From Planctomycetota bacterium (lineage in GTDB: Bacteria; Planctomycetota; Phycisphaerae; UBA1845): 64,000 nt of DNA. The stretch covers positions 30,436-94,435 of the forward strand of contig JAKQDH010000135.1 in assembly GCA_029558835.1 (NCBI GenBank), written 5' to 3'. Below the pieces are notes generated by a model. That model was given only the letters and a program-made list of their open reading frames with translations, did no database searches and was not told the origin of the DNA. Every line of letters begins with the position of its first letter. Position 1 is the stretch's first letter. The position numbers and the translations under genes are program-made. This document shows positions 52,148 to 61,542 of this stretch, in pieces.

Positions 52148-54016
52148 AGTGTCTGGGCTGCCGCGCTGCTTTGCTGCGCAGCGGCGGCCTCGGCCCAGTA
52201 TGGCGGCGCTCTGCATGCGCTCGGCAGGTCTCAGAATGATGAGTTCTATGGGATGACGGCAACTTCGGACGGCGGCGTGGTGGCCGTGGGCTACACGACC
52301 TCCACCAGCACCGGGAAGGACCTGTTGCTCGTGAAGTTCGACACCTGCGCAGATGTGGTGTGGAAGAAGACTCTCGGGGGCCCACAGGACGAAGAGGGGC
52401 GCGCGGTCATCGAGATCCCGGGCGGCGACTTGGTCGTGGTGGGCACCGCCCAGAGCTTTGGCGGACCGGGCGACCACTTGCTCATCTCCAAGCTGACCTC
52501 GACCGGCGTGGAGGTGCGGACGAAAGTGCTCACGGACCCCAGTGGGGGAGTTGAGCTCCGCGGTTATGACCTGATAAGAGATTCGGACGGCAATTTCGTG
52601 GTTACCGGGACGGTCTGGGATAATCTCTTGGTGTATTCCATTCTGGTGGCCAAGTTCGATTCCGACCTCGACCTGATTGTGAAAAGCGGGTTCCGCGGCG
52701 CTTCAGGGGATTACTGGGGTGAGGGCATCGCCGAGGCCTGCGACGGCGACTACATCGTCGTCGGTGGAAAGTTGGCAGCAGGAGACGACCACCGTGTCCT
52801 GATCGCCAGAATCTACCCCGGCTTGCTCGCCGCCGAATGGGGACGGGTGATCGCCGATCCAGACGTCGATGCCGTGGGCCATGGCATCACGAGTACCAGC
52901 GATGGGTGGTTTGTGATGACGGGCGATACGGGAGGGCACTTGTTCGTGTCGAAGTTGAATTGCTCGGGCGACCCGGTGCCGAGTTGGCAATGGACCTTCC
53001 CGGCCACCTCTGTGGGCCACGACGTGATCGAGACCGCCGCGGCTGAGCTCGTTGTCGTCGGGGAGCTGGGTAGCCGGTTCTTACAGGCCTGCTGGCAGTC
53101 GAATGGCAGCGCCAACTGGGCATGGGGGTGGGGCCTGGACGGTTGCGACAGCAGTGGTTACGGCCTCACGGCGGACCTCGACGATCGAATATGGGTCGCG
53201 GGAACTAGTGACTGTTGGGGCGCGGGGCAGGATGACGGCGTGGTGGCGAAACTCCGCGAGAACGGACAGACCTGTTTACCACACCACCAGATTCCCACAT
53301 CTCCCGCGGAATGGAACCCGGGGCGGGAACCGCAAGAGCTCAGCCGGTACCCGTTGTTAGACGTTGTGGACAACGAGTGGCCGATCGACACGCAGAGTGC
53401 ATCCTCCGTTCAAGACTATGTGGTATGTGACGACATCACCGAGGGTTGCTGCCTTCCCGACGGCAGGTGCCTCAACCTGACCCCGGCTGTCTGTGAGGAC
53501 CCCCCTTACCAGGGGGTTCCGCAGGGATGCGGGACCGACTGCGCCCTCACGACCCTTGCCGTTTGCTGCATGGCCGACGGGAGTTGTGAGACACCGCACC
53601 CGATGTGCTGCGACGATCTGGGTGGGACGCCGATTCCCAACGAGGAATGCTCCGCGCCTGAGGCGTGCTGCCTCGCTTGGGGCGCCTGCGAAATGGCTGA
53701 CCCTGTCTGCTGCACGGAGGTTCTTGGCGGCGCCCCTCAGGGGCCAGGCACCCAGTGCAGCACGACGGCTGTGGCATGCTGCCTCAGTTGGGGGATGGAG
53801 TGCGACGAGGCAGATCCTATCTGTTGCGACGATCTGGGAGGATCGCCGGGAATCGGTGATCACTGTCTGGGAGACAATGACGGCAACGGCATCGACGATG
53901 CGTGCCCCAATCCCGTGCCCACGATTTCTGGCTGGGGGGTCGGCATCTTGTCTGTCTTGCTCGCTGCAGCCGGTGTGTATGTGGGGACTCGCCGCCGACG
54001 TGCCGTCAGCAGTTGA
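52130..54016 (+). CDS. Exported beta-propeller-like protein with Cys-rich repeats and sorting tail
   Basis: This 628-residue secreted protein has a signal peptide ending near 'AASAQ' (residue 23). Residues about 25-400 consist of repeats such as 'GMTATSDGGVVAVGYTTS', 'GDLVVVGTAQSFGG' and 'DGDYIVVGGKLAAGDD', a beta-propeller pattern. Residues about 440-585 hold four Cys modules of the CCL-x-D-G-x-C ... CC-x3-GG type. A calcium-like 'DNDGNGIDDACP' precedes the end 'PTISGWGVGILSVLL' plus 'RRRR', which resembles an IPTL-CTERM sorting signal. The ATG at 52130 follows GGGAGG. Ligand and role are unknown. The leader is shared with the next large gene. Confidence 0.75.
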   Translation: MRSLHWSVWAAALLCCAAAASAQYGGALHALGRSQNDEFYGMTATSDGGVVAVGYTTSTSTGKDLLLVKFDTCADVVWKKTLGGPQDEEGRAVIEIPGGDLVVVGTAQSFGGPGDHLLISKLTSTGVEVRTKVLTDPSGGVELRGYDLIRDSDGNFVVTGTVWDNLLVYSILVAKFDSDLDLIVKSGFRGASGDYWGEGIAEACDGDYIVVGGKLAAGDDHRVLIARIYPGLLAAEWGRVIADPDVDAVGHGITSTSDGWFVMTGDTGGHLFVSKLNCSGDPVPSWQWTFPATSVGHDVIETAAAELVVVGELGSRFLQACWQSNGSANWAWGWGLDGCDSSGYGLTADLDDRIWVAGTSDCWGAGQDDGVVAKLRENGQTCLPHHQIPTSPAEWNPGREPQELSRYPLLDVVDNEWPIDTQSASSVQDYVVCDDITEGCCLPDGRCLNLTPAVCEDPPYQGVPQGCGTDCALTTLAVCCMADGSCETPHPMCCDDLGGTPIPNEECSAPEACCLAWGACEMADPVCCTEVLGGAPQGPGTQCSTTAVACCLSWGMECDEADPICCDDLGGSPGIGDHCLGDNDGNGIDDACPNPVPTISGWGVGILSVLLAAAGVYVGTRRRRAVSS

Positions 54017-54136
54017 TGGGCGCGGGGACGAGCCGGACAGATGGGCCGCGGTTTGCGGTCGCCGCGCCGGAGGCAGCGCGGGGCGCAGCATGCGGCGGAG
54101 GGCAGCGTACGTTCGGGGCACTGGCGCAGCGCGGCA

Positions 54137-54419
54137 TCACCAGCTTTCGACCCCCGCGGCAAAGGGAGGTCCGGGCTGCGCGGCGAGCACGCAACGGGGA
54201 GTGTCTGTCTTTCGAATCTGGCTGACTTCCGGATCCGTGCCGGGGAAACCCGGAACGAGCAGCGCGTCGGCATCGTTGGGAAGCGTCTCGGTACCCTGGT
54301 AGGCGCGCAGTTGCTCGATCAGCCAGAGGTTGTCGCGGTCGGCTCCAAAAACTGGGTTGGTCAGCCAGTTCACGCTGCCGACCAGCAGCAACACATGCTG
54401 CCCGCCGCTATGTGGGAGA
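54137..54419 (-). pseudogene. Remnant of an H-X9-DG anti-sigma-type gene (C-terminal part)
   Basis: On the minus strand, positions 54419-54225 encode a stretch such as 'RDNLWLIEQLRAY' and 'PNDADALLVPGFPGTDPEV' that matches the last 60 or so residues of the gene at 59613-60701 at about 80 percent by my count. The conserved Asp-Gly reads Val-Gly here, and no N-terminal part, start codon or ribosome site is present. The frame runs on to a stop at 54137. It lies just before the second exported protein gene, whose other side is bordered by the intact copy in the same orientation. Confidence 0.8.
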
Positions 54420-54469
54420 CGCTGACCATGTCCTGCGATGATTGGTTCTTTCCGGCTTGATACGTCCCG

Positions 54470-54505
54470 TTTCATGGGAGGCAGAAGATGAGAAGCTTGC
54501 ATTGG
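54470..54505 (+). repeat. Duplicated leader/signal-peptide start, copy 2
   Basis: This is the second copy of the 36-bp segment at 52112-52147, again spanning GGGAGG, the start codon (54488) and the first six codons. Confidence 0.9.
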
Positions 54506-57500
54506 CTTGTCCGGGTGGCTGTGCTTCTTTGCCTGGCGGCTGTGGCCGCGGCTCAGGACGGCGGCGCTCAGGTCGCGCCGGCTGAGTTGCTGAATGAGGA
54601 GTGCCGCGGGACGACGCTCGATGGACTGGACGCGTGCTACGCGGGCAGCCCGTTCGGCGATGGGAGCGATGCCAGTTACACCGTCACCGCGAACACCACC
54701 TTCGTGCGCAACGTGGAGTTCGTGAATCTCACGATCCAACCGGGAGTCAGGCTGAACACGGGTGGGCATGTCATACGCGTGTGCGGCACCCTCACCAACC
54801 TCGGCACCATCACGGACTTGGCCTCCGGCGGCGCGGGTGGCAGTGGGGGTGGTGGGGGTAACGGTGGCACGAAGGGCTACCTCAATCCGCCGGACGATGG
54901 CGGCGACGGTCAAGCGGGGGAGCCGGCCGCCAGCGGCGTTGGTGATGGCGGTAGCGGCGGCGGGGGTGGTGGCGGAGGAGGAGCAGCATGGAACACCCGC
55001 GCACTCTGCGCGTCGTATTACAGTGACGGCGGCGACGGCGGCCACGGTGGCCAGGGTGGTACCGGTGGTGGGCACGTGGTGATCCATGCCTATCACCTGA
55101 CCAACCAGGGCCTGATCCACGCCAAAGGCGAAAACGGGCAGCCCGGCCAGGGTGGAGGCATCGGCGCGTATCTCGACTACGGCTGCGGGATCCCCCACGC
55201 AGACTACGATCACGCCAGCGGGAGCGGTGGCGGTGGAGCCGGAGGCCGCGGCGGGCACGGCGGCACCGTCGAACTCTATTACTACGACCAGGCTTCGGTG
55301 TTTGGCCCTATTCGCACGTACAACTGTACCGGGGCTGCACCGGGGCTGGAGGCCTGCGGCGGGGCCGGTGGTGCGGCTGGAGAGGCCGGGTGCCACGGTG
55401 CCGACTGCCCCTGCGAAGACCTCTATCGTCCAGCCGGCGTCTCCCAGGCCTATCAAGAGGGTGCCTTGGGCGGATCGCCGGGTGGCGGCCAGGGGGCCGA
55501 AGCGGACTGCGGCACGATCTGCGGGCCCATGCAGGCGGCAGACGGGAGTGGCGGCAGCGCGGGGGGCGCCGGGGTTGTTCTCGTCACCTGGGAGTCGCTG
55601 ACTCCGGTCACGGGACCTACCGACGTGCTCCAGTACGATCTCGACCTCGAAATCTGCGACAGCGACGGCGACGGGTCGATTGCCGATGACCAGTTCATTC
55701 GCGGAACCAACGTGATGTCTGTGCGCAGCAAGGACCCCGCGGGGGTCACGGTATTTGACTTCCTCCTGAGCAGGTCGGACTTCGGCAACGCGCAGTTTCG
55801 CTGTTGGGTCACACCGGGCGCGCCGGATGGAACGTGCCCGGGTCCCGCGGACCCGTGGGCTCCCGGCGACGAAACCGTCTGCACTTGGGATTCACTGCAG
55901 GACGAGTGGACGGTCACGGCGCAACTCGACGGGCTCTATACCAACGGCGAGACATTCTGCCTGCGGGTTGATTACGCCGGAACGCCCACCGGTCACGGAC
56001 TGGGGCCCTCGATTCGCTTTGACAGCGACGAGAGCACCCAATACGCGGATACGGATCTCGTCGCCACGGCAAGCATGCCGTTCTGGTCGGCAAGCTGGTG
56101 GCCGGTCAAGGACGGCGCGCCGCTGACACCGGGGGACAACTGCGACAAGGCGGAGGTCAAGATGGCGATCACCGTCCCGGAGGGGCTGGAAGCGATCTCC
56201 AACGGTCTGTTGACAGAGGACGGGCCGGGCGCCTCGCCGGGCACCTGGCGCTACGCTTGGTCGAGTCAGTATCAGGCGGCGCCATATGTCATCTTCTTCT
56301 CGGTGGCCGGTTACGAGAGGCCGACGGACAACTATCACAACTACTATCGTTACACGTCTCCAGAGTATGGCCTGGACTTTCCCCTGGACTTCTATTTCTA
56401 TCCGGGGCATTTCCGCACCGCCGGTGTTTTTGACCAAGCTAAGTTGAACAGCTTCTGCCACCTGATGTACGACCTGACGGTGAGCTTCCTCGATTACTTC
56501 AACGACCTATACGGGCCCTATCCATTCGCCAGTGAACGGTTTGGCATGTATGAGTGCAACCTGGAGGGCGCAGGGGCCATCGAACACCAGACGATCCCCG
56601 GCTACGCGTGGAAGGCCATCTCCAAACGCTCCCGACCGTACGGAGACAACTTCGTCCTCACGCCCCACCCCATCGTACATGAAGCGGTTCACATGTGGAT
56701 GGGTGATCTGGTGACTCCCGCCACCTGGAACGACATCTGGCTCGCCGATGGATTCGCCGAGTACGGGGTCTGCCTGTGGGAGGATTCCTTGGATCCCGAG
56801 TCCAGCGAGTTCCCTGACGACGAGTATGCCCGTCCGCTCGGCGAGTGCATGCACGAGTACCACGACTTGTGGCGGAAATGTCGGTTTCTGGCGCCCGGTC
56901 AGCAGGATCAGGTGTGGGTCGAGGACTGGGAAATCGCCCTGGCGGAGCCTTGGTCGGACAAGGCGATCTTTGACTACGCCACGAGCTACTTGAAGGCAGC
57001 CTGGGTCCATCACATGCTGCGGTACGTTCTGGGCACGGATGACTACCTGGCTGGCCTTACTGAGTATCGCGCCGCCTATGAGAACGACTGTGCCACGACG
57101 GCGGATTGGCAGAACGTATGCGAGGACCAGTACGGGGGCACTCTGCAGTGGTTCTTTGATGAGTGGGTGTACGATCGCGGCGCGCCGCGATACCGCTATT
57201 GGTTCTGGCAGCGTCTGGCGTGGTGGAACGATCCCGATGTCAGCCTTGGGGTTCTCCAGATCCCCATGGTCCAGGTTTTCACGATGCCGATCGACGTGCG
57301 CGCCGACATAGACGGAGGCGGTTCTCAGGATCTGGGGGCGATCTGGAACGACCAGGTGTTCGAGGAGTATGTCTTGGATGTGTCGCCTGCAGCCCACGTG
57401 GTCGACGTCGAGCTCGACCCTGACGACTGGATTCTCAAGCTGGTCGCGTCGAGAATCCTGGAGCTGCTCACTGACCTAGGCACGCTGGGGGGATTGGAGA

Positions 57501-59299
57501 GCAGGGGTTACGCAATCAACGGGCGCGGCCAGGCCGTGGGCGCTGCGGACATAGCGGCGGCACCATCCGTGGGCCACGCGTTCCTTTGGCTCCCTGACGG
57601 TGATCTCGGTCTCGCGGCCGGTATGCACGATCTAGGCGTCACTGGCACCGCGGCCAGCGTGGGCTACGACATCAACGACTTCGGGCATATCGCTGGACAG
57701 CTCGACGAACCCGGCGTGGGAAGTCACCCCTTCCTCTGGCTGTCTCGTGCGGACTACGGCCTTGAGGCCGGTTTGCATGTACTGTCAACGCCAGGCTCGG
57801 CAGGCGCCGCCTTGGGCCTCAACCACCCCGGCCACCTGGTCGGCTATGTGGGCGCAGAGGGAAGCCACGCGGCAGCCCTGTGGCAGTATGATGAAGAGCT
57901 GGACCAGTGGTCGCTCACCCTGCTCGACACCCTGGGAGACGGTGAAAGCGAGGCTCTGGCGGTCAACGACCGCGGCGAGATCGCAGGTTGGTATACACTG
58001 GCCGGTGAGCGTTATGGGTTCGTGTGGAACGCGCAAGATGGTATGGTCAGCCTCGGCGTGGGCGAGGTGTTCGATCTGAACAACGAGGGGCTCGTGGTGG
58101 GCGGGCTGGGCCAGCAAGGTCTGGCCTTCGAGTTCATCGAGGGATCGGGTTGGGTGTCCCATCCGCTGGCGACGCGGCGTTCCACGTCCACCGTCGCCTA
58201 TGGAGTCAATGACCTGGGGGAGATTGTCGGCGAGTCGGAGGGGCATGCCGTCTACTGGGAGAATGCCGATGCCGATATGCTCGATCTCAACGACATCCTG
58301 CCGCCCGGCACCGGCTGGACGTTGACCAGCGCCCAAGCCATCAATGATGCCGGGCAGATCGTAGGCTGCGGCCAAGTCGATACCGCCGGCGTCGGCACGC
58401 TGCACGAGCGGGCGTTCGTCGTCGACCTCTACGCGCGTATGCTGGGCGGTTGCTGCCTGCCCGAAGGAGAATGCGTCCGGACAACGGCGGCAGACTGCAC
58501 CAATCACTCCGGTTCATATCAGGGAGACGGGACCTCGTGCACGGCGCTTAGCGCCTGTTGCCTGTCCGACGGTTCCTGCGCGCTGCTCGCACCTGCGTGC
58601 TGCGAATTCGTGAATGGTGAGCCGTCCACGTGGTCCACAACGTGCCTTGGCGACCCCGATGGCAACGGCATCGACGAGGCCTGTGAGCCCTGCCCGCAGG
58701 CCGCGCACTTCATCCCGTACCCGCCGGATGGAGTGACGGACGCGACGCAGCCGCACTCGATCAGTTCAACGACACCGTGCACGGGTATCGGTCAGCCGGG
58801 CGGCTGGGTCCCGATCACCGTCGACTTGGGAGTCTCGGGGGCCGAGGACCTGTTGTGCTGGGCGTTGTGCGAGACCGGCTACTCGCCGCAGTGCGGGCCC
58901 AATCAAATCACCAGTGTGGTGGAAGGCCCGCTCGGCGTGTACACGATCAACCTGGCGCACGGTATCTCCGCCTATGACCTGGGCGCCCCGGCGCCGGCCA
59001 AGGGCGTGGGTTACGTCACGACGATCCGGTACAACGGCGGCGACCACGTGACGTACTACAAGCACCCGTCCAACGTCGATGGGTCGTCGGTCGCGAACGT
59101 GCAGGACATCAACCAGATGATCCAGCGGCTCAATATCGCGCTGGGCGGCGAGTTCGTGCCGCCGTGGGAGTGCGACATCAACCAGAGCGGCGCGATCACC
59201 GTGGCGGACTTGGCCGCGTTGATCAACCTGCTCACCGGCGCGGGCCTTTACGACGAGTGGTTCGACACGCCGAAGCCGACGAGCGCAGGCTGTCCGTAG
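54488..59299 (+). CDS. Large exported M1-like metallopeptidase with HAF repeats and dockerin-like end
   Basis: This is a 1603-residue secreted multidomain protein. Signal peptide about 1-22; Gly-rich region about 110-300; M1 aminopeptidase-like domain about 480-960. The zinc motif HExxH is present in 'HEAVHMWMGDLV' (about 731). The third ligand, normally Glu in NEGFA, lies in 'WLADGFAEY', giving Asp at that position. The exopeptidase motif GxMEN is replaced by 'GAIEHQT' (about 697). HAF-type repeats follow (about 995-1310, 'LGTLGGLESRGYAIN', 'GYDINDFGHIAGQ'), then two Cys modules ('GGCCLPEGEC', 'ACCLSDGSC') and 'DPDGNGIDEAC'. The end 'CDINQSGAITVADLAALINLL' is dockerin-like with one calcium loop. 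The start shares its leader with the gene at 52130. Confidence 0.82.
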   Translation: MRSLHWLVRVAVLLCLAAVAAAQDGGAQVAPAELLNEECRGTTLDGLDACYAGSPFGDGSDASYTVTANTTFVRNVEFVNLTIQPGVRLNTGGHVIRVCGTLTNLGTITDLASGGAGGSGGGGGNGGTKGYLNPPDDGGDGQAGEPAASGVGDGGSGGGGGGGGGAAWNTRALCASYYSDGGDGGHGGQGGTGGGHVVIHAYHLTNQGLIHAKGENGQPGQGGGIGAYLDYGCGIPHADYDHASGSGGGGAGGRGGHGGTVELYYYDQASVFGPIRTYNCTGAAPGLEACGGAGGAAGEAGCHGADCPCEDLYRPAGVSQAYQEGALGGSPGGGQGAEADCGTICGPMQAADGSGGSAGGAGVVLVTWESLTPVTGPTDVLQYDLDLEICDSDGDGSIADDQFIRGTNVMSVRSKDPAGVTVFDFLLSRSDFGNAQFRCWVTPGAPDGTCPGPADPWAPGDETVCTWDSLQDEWTVTAQLDGLYTNGETFCLRVDYAGTPTGHGLGPSIRFDSDESTQYADTDLVATASMPFWSASWWPVKDGAPLTPGDNCDKAEVKMAITVPEGLEAISNGLLTEDGPGASPGTWRYAWSSQYQAAPYVIFFSVAGYERPTDNYHNYYRYTSPEYGLDFPLDFYFYPGHFRTAGVFDQAKLNSFCHLMYDLTVSFLDYFNDLYGPYPFASERFGMYECNLEGAGAIEHQTIPGYAWKAISKRSRPYGDNFVLTPHPIVHEAVHMWMGDLVTPATWNDIWLADGFAEYGVCLWEDSLDPESSEFPDDEYARPLGECMHEYHDLWRKCRFLAPGQQDQVWVEDWEIALAEPWSDKAIFDYATSYLKAAWVHHMLRYVLGTDDYLAGLTEYRAAYENDCATTADWQNVCEDQYGGTLQWFFDEWVYDRGAPRYRYWFWQRLAWWNDPDVSLGVLQIPMVQVFTMPIDVRADIDGGGSQDLGAIWNDQVFEEYVLDVSPAAHVVDVELDPDDWILKLVASRILELLTDLGTLGGLESRGYAINGRGQAVGAADIAAAPSVGHAFLWLPDGDLGLAAGMHDLGVTGTAASVGYDINDFGHIAGQLDEPGVGSHPFLWLSRADYGLEAGLHVLSTPGSAGAALGLNHPGHLVGYVGAEGSHAAALWQYDEELDQWSLTLLDTLGDGESEALAVNDRGEIAGWYTLAGERYGFVWNAQDGMVSLGVGEVFDLNNEGLVVGGLGQQGLAFEFIEGSGWVSHPLATRRSTSTVAYGVNDLGEIVGESEGHAVYWENADADMLDLNDILPPGTGWTLTSAQAINDAGQIVGCGQVDTAGVGTLHERAFVVDLYARMLGGCCLPEGECVRTTAADCTNHSGSYQGDGTSCTALSACCLSDGSCALLAPACCEFVNGEPSTWSTTCLGDPDGNGIDEACEPCPQAAHFIPYPPDGVTDATQPHSISSTTPCTGIGQPGGWVPITVDLGVSGAEDLLCWALCETGYSPQCGPNQITSVVEGPLGVYTINLAHGISAYDLGAPAPAKGVGYVTTIRYNGGDHVTYYKHPSNVDGSSVANVQDINQMIQRLNIALGGEFVPPWECDINQSGAITVADLAALINLLTGAGLYDEWFDTPKPTSAGCP

Positions 59300-59612
59300 C
59301 GTCATGGCGGTGGGAGGCGGTGACCGGGTGGAATACCAGACACAACATGCCTCTCTGATGGGGCAGTATGGGAGTGTCGCGTAGCTGCGGCGTTTGCCCT
59401 TACCCTGCGTTCTTCCGCGAGGGGGAGAGCGGCTCCGGTCGTGCGTCGGAGATTCGTTGTGTAAGTCCAATTGCCGAAACAGACCCGAGCGGGAGCGGAG
59501 GCACCGCGGGCACATGCAAGGGCCGCCTCGCTTCCGCTCGGGCTCCGCGTCGGCGGCACAACCCGTTCACCGGGTGTCCGCATCACCGCCCTCTGCATTG
59601 CACATCGGGCAC
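59300..59612. other. Convergent intergenic region
   Basis: The 313 bp between the large exported protein gene and the anti-sigma gene (convergent) contain no repeat or clear terminator that I can point to, and no supported gene. Confidence 0.4.
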
Positions 59613-60701
59613 TTACTCAGGACTGCCCGGACGGGGAAGTTGGTTCACCTCCGGGTCCGTCTCGGGGAAACCCGGAACCAGAAACGCGTCGGCGTCGTTG
59701 GGCCTGGTTTCGGTGCCCCGGTAGGCGCGGAGTTGCTCGATGAGCCAGAGGTTGTCGCGCTCCGTGCCGTAGACGGGGGTCGTCAGCCAGACCACGCTGC
59801 CGTCCAGCAACAGCACGTTCTGCCCGCCGCCGTTGTGCGTGGGGGAGTTCGTCTCATCGGGATCGACCGAATCGTCGAACCGGCCCTTCACGAACAGCGG
59901 GTTGTGGTCGCTCAGGTAGGCCAGCCGCGGCCGGGCGCCGGGCACGGGAATCGGACCGGCCATTTGCAGCGCGTCGTAGCTGAAGTTCCGGCGGGTCAGG
60001 AAGTCACGGTGGTGCTCCACCGTCTCCGTAGCCATCGGTGCGGCCCGCCTGTCGGCCGGGCAGATGAAGTGCCGCGGTTGGGCACCGTCGATCCGCAGGA
60101 TCAGGTAGACGTGCCGGCTGTTCGATTCGGGTCTTTGGACACCCGCGGCCGCCGGCAGCCAAGGCGCGCCCGGTGTCTGCCCCGCGAACGGCAGCCCGCC
60201 GAATGACGCCTGGTAGGTGGCCGCCCCGTGGTGCAGCGCCTCCAGGTTCCGGGCACAGGCCATCCGCTGCGCGTGCCCCCGCATGCGGGTAACACCGGGA
60301 ACCAGCACAGTGGCCGCCAGCAATAGGCAGGCGGCAACGGCCGCAATGTCTCGTAGCGAGTATCGCGCGCCTCGAGCGCCCGGCACCCTGTCAGCCGTGG
60401 TCTCGGGGAAACGCAGCACCGTGGGAGCTGCCGCGGCCGGCGGCGGCAAAGTCGATGCCCGAGCGCCCGCCGCAGCGGCGGTACGGACGCGCGCCAGAAC
60501 CCTGTCGGCCAAGTCTGTCGGGGCCTCCGGCGCCGTCCAGGCATCTAACGGCTTCAATAGCCGTTGGAGCCGCTCGTACCGGCTCCGCAGAGCCGCGTCG
60601 TCGGCGAGTTCGCCCTCCAGCCAGAGCCGGGTCTCGTCGTCGAGACGACCTAAGTACAGCTCCAACAAGAGCTTATCACGATGGTGCCCACGATCCTGCA
60701 T
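59613..60701 (-). CDS. Anti-sigma-type membrane protein with H-X9-DG domain
   Basis: The 362-residue protein begins with a short helical region (about 1-70, 'LELYLGRLDDETRLWLEGEL') like an anti-sigma zf-HC2 type domain without the usual Cys pair. One membrane helix lies at about 118-137. The outer part resembles pilin-like DUF1559 proteins, with 'RMACARNLEALHHGAATYQ' after the helix and an H-X9-DG-type end, 'HNGGGQNVLLLDGSVVWL' (about 288). It lies 90 bp downstream of an ECF sigma gene on the same strand, which suggests a sigma/anti-sigma pair sensing something outside the membrane. A truncated duplicate of its 3' end lies at 54.2 kb. ATG 60701. Confidence 0.75.
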   Translation of the reverse strand: MQDRGHHRDKLLLELYLGRLDDETRLWLEGELADDAALRSRYERLQRLLKPLDAWTAPEAPTDLADRVLARVRTAAAAGARASTLPPPAAAAPTVLRFPETTADRVPGARGARYSLRDIAAVAACLLLAATVLVPGVTRMRGHAQRMACARNLEALHHGAATYQASFGGLPFAGQTPGAPWLPAAAGVQRPESNSRHVYLILRIDGAQPRHFICPADRRAAPMATETVEHHRDFLTRRNFSYDALQMAGPIPVPGARPRLAYLSDHNPLFVKGRFDDSVDPDETNSPTHNGGGQNVLLLDGSVVWLTTPVYGTERDNLWLIEQLRAYRGTETRPNDADAFLVPGFPETDPEVNQLPRPGSPE

Positions 60702-60791
60702 GCGTCTCCAGCTCCCTTCCCTCGATTCCCTGCGTCCCCTTCCGCCCGGCCGCCATGACCGAAAGTGCCCGAACCCCGCTGCCGACTGTGG

Positions 60792-61430
60792 TCAGCTCGG
60801 CATCTTGGGTTGGGTCTCGTTCGCGGCCGAGCGGCGCTTCGCGGTCGCTTGCGTCGCGTCTCGATACCGTTCGCCGAAGCAGGCCACGGCCGCGTGCAAC
60901 CGGCTCTTCACCGTCCCCACCGGAATGCCCACGATGTCGGCAATGTCCCGGTAGGGGAGGTGATGGTAGTAGCCCAGAATCAGCACCTCCGCTAACCGCT
61001 CGGGCATCTCCGCCAGGATGCCCCGCACGGTAGTACGTTGGTCGTCGGCCTCTAGTTCCGCCTCCGGGGGAGGACCTTCGGCGTCCAGCAGGTCCGAAAA
61101 CCTCTGCCCCGCCTCATCCTGCCCACCCACAGGGGCATCCGCGGGTACCTCGCGCTTGCGCGTCCGACTGCGCAGGTGGTCCCGCGCCTTATTGGCCGCG
61201 ATGGTGAATAGCCAGGGTTTGAACCGCCGCTGCGGGTCGAACGTGGCCGCCGAGGTGAAGACTTGCAGGTAAGTCTCCTGGACCACGTCCTCAGCCGAGG
61301 CACTACTGCCTGTAAACCGGTAGGCGAACTGGTGCAGTTCAGCAGAATAGCGCCGAACGAGTTGTTCGAAGCCACCCTGGTCGCCGGCCAGAAACGCCTG
61401 CAACAAATGCTCGTCCGTTGGCGCGTCCAC
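60792..61430 (-). CDS. ECF RNA polymerase sigma factor
   Basis: This 212-residue sigma-70-family factor has region 2 ('FEQLVRRYSAELHQFAYRFTG', 'AEDVVQETYLQVF', 'FKPWLFTIAANKARDHLR', about 21-92) and region 4 ('MPERLAEVLILGYYHHLPY', 'DIADIVGIPVGTVKSRLHAA', about 140-182). Regions 1 and 3 are missing, as in all ECF factors. A charged linker lies between. The start is a GTG at 61430 without a strong ribosome site. The next gene downstream encodes its presumed anti-sigma factor. It is divergent from the L,D-transpeptidase gene, and envelope stress is a reasonable but unproven guess for its target. Confidence 0.93.
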   Translation of the reverse strand: MDAPTDEHLLQAFLAGDQGGFEQLVRRYSAELHQFAYRFTGSSASAEDVVQETYLQVFTSAATFDPQRRFKPWLFTIAANKARDHLRSRTRKREVPADAPVGGQDEAGQRFSDLLDAEGPPPEAELEADDQRTTVRGILAEMPERLAEVLILGYYHHLPYRDIADIVGIPVGTVKSRLHAAVACFGERYRDATQATAKRRSAANETQPKMPS

Positions 61431-61542
61431 GGCCCGATTGTATGCTCACGACCCGGTTGGGGTACAGTTCGCCGTCCGCGCCGGCCGGGAGCAGGGAGGC
61501 TGCCCCGGCGGAACCGGCGACCCCGGCCGCGGCCCACCGGCA

